Part shown: positions 1 to 4,218 of the stretch, in pieces
How positions within the stretch are numbered: position 1 is the stretch's first letter
Layout: the number at the start of each line of letters is the position of its first letter
NCBI GenBank assembly: GCA_028293405.1
Contig: JAQGOW010000244.1
Location: 1 to 5,864, forward strand
DNA: 5,864 bases
Direction: 5' to 3'
DNA from: Verrucomicrobiales bacterium
GTDB lineage: Bacteria; Verrucomicrobiota; Verrucomicrobiia; Limisphaerales; Palsa-1400
Translations under genes and position numbers: made by a program
The notes under the pieces: generated by a model
What the model was told of the DNA's origin: nothing
The model's database searches: none
Seen by the model: only the letters and a program-made list of their open reading frames with translations

Positions 1-498
1 CTTGTCGTTCACTTCCTGAAGCAACGGCTTAACCCGAAAAACGGCAAACCCTTCCAAATCACACGCAAAGCGGTCGAACTGCTTTCAGAACACGACTGGC
101 CGGGTAACGTGCGGGAACTGGAAAATGCGGTGGAACGCGGTTGCGCCTTGTGCGACGACGGCGTGGTGCGCATTGCCGATTTGCCACCAATTGTCAGCAA
201 GCTGTCGAAGGTTTCCGACGAAAACGACGAAATCATCGAAGTCAAACCGACGCCGCCGAGCCCGAGCGACACGCAAATTCGCACTGCGAAAGAAGCTGCC
301 GCCGCTGCGACTCATTCGCCAACCGGTTTCGCTCAACCAATTGCCTCGCTCAAAGATTTCCTGCGTGACCAGGAATCAGCTTACCTCAACCGCGCGCTGG
401 CCCAAACCGGCGGCGACAAAGAAGCGGCAGCGCAGTTGCTCAGTGTCAGTGTGGCGACGCTGTATCGTAAGCTGGCCGAAGGGGAATCCGCCACGTAG
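1..498 (+). CDS. Sigma-54-dependent Fis-family transcriptional activator, C-terminal part (5' end outside window)
   Basis: The first 165 codons visible are open from the left edge to a TAG stop, so this is the C-terminal part of a longer protein. Residues 33-40 read WPGNVREL, the signature at the end of the AAA+ sigma-54 interaction domain of NtrC-type enhancer-binding proteins; the preceding helices are its lid subdomain. A linker of about 55 residues rich in Ala, Pro and charged residues follows. The last 50 residues form a Fis-type DNA-binding domain, with the helix-turn-helix at about 139-158 (DKEAAAQLLSVSVATLYRKL). Such proteins bind upstream activator sequences and use ATP hydrolysis to open sigma-54 promoters. 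The Walker motifs, GAFTGA loop and any receiver domain lie outside, so the input signal and partner kinase cannot be told. The next gene starts 24 bases after the stop, on the same strand, and may be cotranscribed. Confidence 0.93.
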   Translation, partial: LVVHFLKQRLNPKNGKPFQITRKAVELLSEHDWPGNVRELENAVERGCALCDDGVVRIADLPPIVSKLSKVSDENDEIIEVKPTPPSPSDTQIRTAKEAAAAATHSPTGFAQPIASLKDFLRDQESAYLNRALAQTGGDKEAAAQLLSVSVATLYRKLAEGESAT

Positions 499-522
499 CC
501 GATTCAGCCTAATCGCCGCAGG

Positions 523-2025
523 ATGACTCCTCGCACCAAACGCACGGTCGCCCTTCTCGCGATCGTGTGTGTTGCGTTTGCGCTCGTTTGGAACTTCACG
601 CACGAAGATCGGTCGTCCTGGAAAATCCCGATCGGCACACGCGCCCCGATACTCGCGCTTGGCCCAGATCACGGCGTCGTGCTCGCTTCCGACGGCTCCC
701 TTTGGAGTTGGGGCGACAACAAGTTCGGTTGGCACTCGCTCGGGTTTGGCACAAACATCACGATGCTTGCGTCGCTTCGCCGAATCGGCACCGAAACAAA
801 TTGGGTCGATGTCTCCGTCGGTGGATCGACGACAGTGGCTTTGAAGATCGACGGCTCGATGTGGGGTTGGGGCGAAAGTTTGTATGGGCAACTAGGCAAC
901 ACCAACACCGGGCGCGAACAGCCGTTACCGGTTCGTGCCTTTCCCGGCAACGATTGGATGCAAGTTGCCTGCGCCGGACCTCACACGCTCGCCCTAAAAC
1001 GCAACGGCACAATCTGGTCTTCCGGAAACAACTGGGCCGGTCAACTCGGTAACGGAACGACCAACAGCACTCGTGTTCCCGCCCAAATCGGCACCTCGAC
1101 CAACTGGACTCGCGTTTGGGCCAACCTCGTCGACAACGTCGCGCAACAGAGCGATGGCAGCCTTTGGTTTTGGGGCTGGGATTATTCGCGGACGGCCAAA
1201 GGCGCGAGCATTTCTGTTCCGACGCGCATTTCGCCGGACACGAATTGGATCGATGTCGGCGTCGGCGAGTGGATGGCATTTGCGATTAAATCCGACGGCA
1301 CATTGTGGGTGTGGGGCCGCAATGCCTATCTTTACGCCAACGTCGATCGGACCAACGACTTTGTCCCTTTGCAAGTCGGGCACGACAAAGATTGGAGCAA
1401 GTGCGCCGACTTTGGTTCTCCTGATCCAATGTTCATGAAGCGCGACGGCTCGCTTTGGATCTTGAACCCGGGCGAAGAACGTGGCGTCGTGGACGTCACG
1501 AAAACCGTCCAGAACCTGGTCACAAACGATCAACTCGACATGCGCGTGGAAAACTCGGTGCTCGGCAGCGATCCGGCGTTTGGTTCCGTGAAAAAGTTGC
1601 AGGTCACCTATCGTTACGGTGACGCGGCAGCGACTATAAATTTCGGAGAGTCGACACACGTCATCCTCGGCGACGCGAAGAAACCGCTCACCATCACGCG
1701 CGCACTTTACGGTGATCCTTCCCTGATTGAAGTCTTCGATCCTGCGCCGGCGAAAGCCAATGTGAGAACCCACGCGAAACTCCGCCGCTTTCCCCTCGAG
1801 AAACGAACCGTCGCGTTCTGCGGAGGTCGCCACGCGCTTGGCGTTGTCATCACGAGCGACGGTGAACTGTGGCATTGGGGCGAAGTGTTGGGCCAATCGC
1901 GCACCGCGTTTTTTCCGTTACCGCAATTGGCAAAAGGTTTGAAACTGGCCCACGTCAATCCGCCTTGGGACGAAGAACAACCGGTGATATTGAAAGAGCC
2001 GACGCGGTTGAAGGTGGGCCAATAG
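523..2025 (+). CDS. Membrane-anchored or exported RCC1-repeat beta-propeller protein with an inserted DUF3395-like domain
   Basis: The 500-residue product begins with a basic stretch (R4, K6, R7) and a hydrophobic segment at about 8-24, so it is a signal anchor or signal peptide (possible AFA cleavage at residue 20); the rest would face the periplasm or outside. Seven copies of an [S/R]DGxLWxWG-like motif start near residues 57, 109, 160, 210, 257, 307 and 445, the RCC1/ATS1 repeat pattern of a seven-bladed beta-propeller. Spacing is 47-52 residues except the last, 138, so about 88 residues are inserted between repeats six and seven. The insert (about 318-405) has DVTKTVQNLV, NSVLGSDPAFGSVKKLQVTY and an E-rich turn, resembling the DUF3395 fold known from DNAJC11 C-termini. 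ATG 523 is the first possible start after the upstream stop; the only ribosome-site-like bases (AGG) abut it, so initiation may depend on coupling. RCC1 propellers are protein-binding scaffolds; the partner is unknown and no enzymatic role is implied. Confidence 0.88.
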   Translation: MTPRTKRTVALLAIVCVAFALVWNFTHEDRSSWKIPIGTRAPILALGPDHGVVLASDGSLWSWGDNKFGWHSLGFGTNITMLASLRRIGTETNWVDVSVGGSTTVALKIDGSMWGWGESLYGQLGNTNTGREQPLPVRAFPGNDWMQVACAGPHTLALKRNGTIWSSGNNWAGQLGNGTTNSTRVPAQIGTSTNWTRVWANLVDNVAQQSDGSLWFWGWDYSRTAKGASISVPTRISPDTNWIDVGVGEWMAFAIKSDGTLWVWGRNAYLYANVDRTNDFVPLQVGHDKDWSKCADFGSPDPMFMKRDGSLWILNPGEERGVVDVTKTVQNLVTNDQLDMRVENSVLGSDPAFGSVKKLQVTYRYGDAAATINFGESTHVILGDAKKPLTITRALYGDPSLIEVFDPAPAKANVRTHAKLRRFPLEKRTVAFCGGRHALGVVITSDGELWHWGEVLGQSRTAFFPLPQLAKGLKLAHVNPPWDEEQPVILKEPTRLKVGQ

Positions 2026-2041
2026 TTCTTAGAGACGTATA

Positions 2042-2142
2042 TAGCCACTGATGAAACACGGATGGAACACAGATTCAATTTTGTCAGAATAGGCGCTAAT
2101 CCCCGTTGAATCCGTGTTTAATCTGCGTTCAATCCGTGGCTA
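2042..2142. repeat. Imperfect inverted repeat of 11-base AACACGGAT-type units at a convergent gene junction
   Basis: Two 37-base arms (2042-2078 and 2106-2142) are inverted copies of each other, matching at 29 of 37 positions, around a 27-base spacer. The outer seven bases (TAGCCAC) and inner seven (GATTCAA) match perfectly. Within each arm, read inward, the unit GATNNAACRCR recurs every 11 bases: GATGAAACACG, GATGGAACACA, GATTCAA on the left and GATTGAACGCA, GATTAAACACG, GATTCAA on the right. It lies between the plus-strand RCC1 gene and the minus-strand hydrolase gene and overlaps the last 14 bases of the latter. Similar TAGCCACGGAT/AACACGGAT intergenic repeats are, from memory, dispersed in many environmental bacterial genomes. 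It could fold as a long hairpin in either transcript and act as a bidirectional transcript end, but there is no T-tract of an ordinary terminator. No transposase is present. Confidence 0.85.
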
Positions 2143-2836
2143 AACCGCGGTTCGACTTCACCCGCGCCAAAACTTTGCGCACCCGTTCCTTCGTCTTGCT
2201 CTCGCCCAGTTCGCGGTGCAACACCCAACGCGAGTGCGGGATCAGCGTCGCCGAAATATCCTCGGGCGTGGTGTGTTTGGCATTGATGCCGGGCGCGAGG
2301 TCCAAACCGATTTGGTGATAGAGATGTTGCACGAACGCCGAGCAGAAAAACGATTGATCGCGCGCGAGCACGTTTTCTTTCAAACGCAGCTCCGGCTTTT
2401 TTAACGCGAGCAACGTGCCGAACAGTTCGCGCACGGAATAGCGGGTCGCATCGGACATAAGTTGCAAACCGTGGCACAAGAGCGCGCGCAGTTGGTCCTC
2501 AGAAAGGCCGAAATCCAAAATCGCGAGCGTTCCGTAAAGTTCTTCATCGTAATATTTGCCCATCCGATTTTCCTGCACACCAAGCCGGATGTGTTTGCGC
2601 ACGGCGGCGAGGTCGGATTCGATCACCCATTGATGCCCGTCGCAACGGCGTTCGCTGAAAATGAACGCGTGCGACCACGTGCTCCATTTTTGGTCAACGT
2701 TGATGCGACGTTCCGCGCGACGAATGACGCGATCAATCAACGTGCTGCCGCCGGCGAGGCCGATCCGACCGGGTCGGGCGTAAAGTTCGAGAAATTCGCG
2801 ATTGGAAATGTCACGCGCGGTGATGACCTGATTCAC
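2129..2836 (-). CDS. YiiX/YebB-like permuted NlpC/P60 superfamily cysteine hydrolase
   Basis: This 235-residue protein has the ordered motifs of the circularly permuted papain-like group (YiiX/YebB, Pfam C92-type; related to LRAT). An N-terminal segment, GRIGLAGGSTLIDRVIRR (23-40), corresponds to the strand that opens these domains. The probable catalytic histidine is H56 in STWSHAFIF, the third polar residue E73 in WVIESDL, and the nucleophile C165 in SFFCSAFVQHLY. His-Glu-Cys order, instead of Cys-His-polar, marks the permutation. Members cleave amide or thioester bonds in peptides, cell-wall fragments or lipids; the substrate here cannot be deduced. No signal peptide or membrane segment is seen, so it is probably cytoplasmic. 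The start is GTG at 2836, the furthest upstream start before an in-frame TGA; a six-base hairpin (2849-2854 with 2863-2868) precedes it and no strong ribosome site is visible. The final ATD and TGA are encoded by the neighbouring inverted repeat, so the original C-terminus may have differed. Confidence 0.82.
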   Translation of the reverse strand: MNQVITARDISNREFLELYARPGRIGLAGGSTLIDRVIRRAERRINVDQKWSTWSHAFIFSERRCDGHQWVIESDLAAVRKHIRLGVQENRMGKYYDEELYGTLAILDFGLSEDQLRALLCHGLQLMSDATRYSVRELFGTLLALKKPELRLKENVLARDQSFFCSAFVQHLYHQIGLDLAPGINAKHTTPEDISATLIPHSRWVLHRELGESKTKERVRKVLARVKSNRGLATD

Positions 2837-2871
2837 GCGTTGACGATAGCTTTCTCAGGGACGAAAGCGCA

Positions 2872-2893
2872 GGAAAAAAGAAAAGAGAGAGGC
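2872..2893 (-). terminator. Candidate intrinsic terminator tract of the structured RNA
   Basis: On the minus strand, the 3' half of the closing helix of the structured RNA (GCCTCTCT) runs directly into a pyrimidine tract, CTCTTTTCTTTTTTCC. A GC-containing helix followed at once by a T-rich stretch is the layout of an intrinsic terminator. It is atypical in that the 5' half of the helix lies about 100 bases upstream, so the entire RNA would be the hairpin. If it terminates incompletely it would also act as an attenuator for the hydrolase gene that begins about 36 bases downstream. Confidence 0.4.
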
Positions 2894-2997
2894 CGAAGAT
2901 GGGGCAAGGCGCAGTTCGACGAAAGACCTTGGTCTATTTCCCCAGGCTCCACCTCCAGCAGCCTGTCCCAAGGTTCTTACCCCATTTCAGCCTCTCT
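2886..2997 (-). ncRNA. Candidate structured RNA, about 112 nt, unidentified family
   Basis: The stretch folds into one long rod. The closing helix pairs 2886-2893 with 2990-2997 (AGAGAGGC/GCCTCTCT) and continues through 2895-2897/2986-2988 and, after a single bulged base, 2899-2904/2980-2985 and 2906-2908/2976-2978. A one-sided internal loop of about 17 bases (2909-2925) follows, then a seven-pair helix ACCTTGG (2926-2932) with CCAAGGT (2968-2974), and an apical six-pair hairpin CAGGCT (2943-2948) with AGCCTG (2960-2965) closing an 11-base loop. The two breaks in the basal helix (2894/2989 and 2905/2979) are A-C mismatches in plus-strand RNA but G-U wobbles in minus-strand RNA, which favours the minus strand, as does the T-tract at its 3' end. 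It could be a free small RNA or a leader of the hydrolase mRNA. I see no signature of SRP RNA, tmRNA, RNase P or a common riboswitch; 6S RNA is not excluded but the length is short. A TIR-bearing mobile remnant is the main alternative. Confidence 0.55.
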
Positions 2998-3004
2998 GTA
3001 TTTG

Positions 3005-3045
3005 ATTCTTTAGCCAAATCCGTGCCACGTGTGTCGACACTGGCA
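3005..3045 (-). promoter_or_regulatory. Weak promoter-like boxes and palindrome upstream of the structured RNA
   Basis: A perfect ten-base palindrome GTGTCGACAC occupies 3031-3040 and is bracketed by the inverted pentamers TGCCA (3023-3027) and TGGCA (3041-3045). Read on the minus strand it contains TCGACA (3037-3032), five of six matches to a -35 box. Downstream, TAAAGA (3012-3007) lies 19 bases away, and AAGAAT (3010-3005) ends seven bases before the first paired base of the structured RNA at 2997. The palindrome would thus overlap the -35 region, a position for an operator. Each box alone is weak, and box consensus in this organism is unknown. Confidence 0.25.
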
Positions 3046-3070
3046 AAACCTACGTAAATCGTTGAAAAAC

Positions 3071-3161
3071 CACACTTCATGTCACAAACACACACTTCAG
3101 TGCGTGAACATGCGTTGGTTTTTCACGCATCGTGCAAAAAGTTCACGCAATCAGCGAAAAA
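3071..3161. repeat. Degenerate 20-base-period repeats downstream of the BNR-protein gene
   Basis: Two adjacent 20-base units start with CACACTTCA (3071-3090 and 3091-3110; 14 of 20 positions match). Two more adjacent 20-base units start with TTCACGCA (3122-3141 and 3142-3161; 14 of 20 match), the second running into the last codons of the BNR-protein gene. The two unit types are linked by an inverted copy, TGCGTGAA at 3101-3108. These may be remnants of tandem duplication; no function is evident. Confidence 0.4.
3101..3129 (-). terminator. Hairpin after the ABC permease/BNR-protein gene pair, possible transcript end
   Basis: TGCGTGAA (3101-3108) and TTCACGCA (3122-3129) are perfect inverted eight-mers around 13 bases, with an alternative inner pairing ATGCGT (3110-3115) with ACGCAT (3125-3130). 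It lies 22 bases after the stop of the last gene of the minus-strand pair, as expected for a transcript end. No T-run follows on the minus strand, so it would be a poor intrinsic terminator and may only stabilise the 3' end. Confidence 0.3.
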
Positions 3162-4218
3162 TCTTCGCAACAATTGGCGCGTCGGTTTCGCCGGTTTCCC
3201 AGACGACAATGACCTTGTCACCCAACGCGCTAATGGAAGGAAATTTGCCAGAGGCCGCGAATTGGAAGGGCGATTGTTGATGCGGCGTGCGCAACATCAG
3301 CCCGCCGTGTGTATGCCAAACAACATTGGTGCCGGCTGCCGTTATCGCGAGGCAAGGCTGCGAGCTTTCGCTGGCGACCGATTGTTCAGCCGTCCCATTG
3401 CCCGACGATAAAATTTCCGTTCCACGACGCCACACCGTCACGGGCGCGCCGTTGGTGTTGATCGCCAGTCCCCCGCCATCCATCGGACAAGCATTCAACG
3501 GCCATGAACCTGTCCCGAGCTTTTCTGCTGCGCCGAAATGTTCAAGGTCGTTGCTTTCGGCCAGATAAAGATCGCGCGACCGGTTGAGCCAATTGCGCCA
3601 CACAACGAACAATTTCCCATCGGGGCCGAATGCGATATTCGGATGGCAACACTCGCAGATATGTCCGTCCGGCGATTGATAAATCACGAAATTTGTCGAC
3701 CACGTCGCGCCGCTGTCTTTGGAGACAGCCCCGCGCAAATCCGTCTTCCCACTACGCAAGTCCAGCCAAGCCATGGCGACGGTGTTGCCGTGAGCCGCCA
3801 TCGCATGCAATCCCTCGCGAGCCGCGCCTGACCCGTCATTGACTCGCGCGCCTTTGGTCCAGTGCACGCCGTCATCATTCGACACCCAACAATAGAGATT
3901 GCCGTCATCGTGCGAGATGGCGCTGATCGCGATTGCGTTTGCGGTCGAAACAATTCGAGGCCCGCGCCGCATCCCCAGTGCGAGTTTGGGCACCGTTGAA
4001 ACGAGCTGCGGTGGTTCGAAACTTGTTGCGGAGTTTGTCGAACGCGCGACGTAGATTGAATTGCCTTTGCCGAAAGCGACGAAACCAACGTTGCTGACTG
4101 TTACTGCAACTTGCGGCTGTTTCGCGCCCGCAAACGACTTGGGAACAACGGCAGTTTGTGCGTGACTGGCAAACGCGGTCGCGCCAAGCAGTGCGAGTAT
4201 TGCAAGCGCCATTCTCAC
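3151..4218 (-). CDS. Secreted BNR/Asp-box (sialidase-like) beta-propeller protein with CxCC motif
   Basis: The 355-residue product starts with a signal peptide (hydrophobic 3-16, probable cleavage after SHA, residue 20), so it is exported. Two full Asp-boxes, SNDDGVHW (113-120) and SKDSGATW (166-173), plus degenerate copies near 60-67 and 222-228, mark a BNR/sialidase-type beta-propeller. CECC (188-191, followed by H192) and ACPMDGGG (243-250) are motifs I recall from uncharacterised sialidase-like proteins; the four cysteines and the histidine might bind a metal or form disulfides. The N-terminal RIP arginine motif of true sialidases is absent, so glycosidase activity should not be assumed. 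The start is GTG at 4218, overlapping the permease stop as GTGA, which implies translational coupling. ATG at 4212, two codons further in, is possible but loses the R2 charge of the signal peptide. Function is unknown; location in an exporter operon suggests an envelope role. Confidence 0.85.
   Translation of the reverse strand: MRMALAILALLGATAFASHAQTAVVPKSFAGAKQPQVAVTVSNVGFVAFGKGNSIYVARSTNSATSFEPPQLVSTVPKLALGMRRGPRIVSTANAIAISAISHDDGNLYCWVSNDDGVHWTKGARVNDGSGAAREGLHAMAAHGNTVAMAWLDLRSGKTDLRGAVSKDSGATWSTNFVIYQSPDGHICECCHPNIAFGPDGKLFVVWRNWLNRSRDLYLAESNDLEHFGAAEKLGTGSWPLNACPMDGGGLAINTNGAPVTVWRRGTEILSSGNGTAEQSVASESSQPCLAITAAGTNVVWHTHGGLMLRTPHQQSPFQFAASGKFPSISALGDKVIVVWETGETDAPIVAKIFR

Noticed and set aside
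994..1896. 300-codon open frame on the minus strand inside the RCC1 gene
   Set aside because: It is antisense to a gene with seven clear repeat motifs, its translation shows no recognisable domain and an Arg/Val-rich composition typical of an opposite-strand shadow.
2042..2142. Short regular repeats as a CRISPR remnant
   Set aside because: The units are 11 bases with no unique spacers between them and are arranged as two inverted arms, unlike a CRISPR array.
2886..2997. Structured RNA as SRP (4.5S) RNA
   Set aside because: The length fits and a CAGCAGCC...CAAGG string occurs on the plus strand, but the conserved GGAA tetraloop and the internal loop that binds Ffh are missing.
2886..2997. 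Structured region as a miniature inverted-repeat transposable element
   Set aside because: The termini are inverted repeats, but no target-site duplication is visible on the flanks, and the internal nested helices and G-U pattern fit an RNA better. Copy number in the genome would settle it.
2462..3013. Plus-strand open frame spanning the hydrolase 5' half and the structured RNA
   Set aside because: It is antisense to the hydrolase motifs around H56 and E73, and its tail lies over the paired RNA; no ribosome site or domain is visible.
3151..4218. BNR protein as a true exo-alpha-sialidase
   Set aside because: Asp-boxes alone only indicate the fold; the RIP arginine motif at the N-terminus is not seen, so an enzymatic name is not supported.
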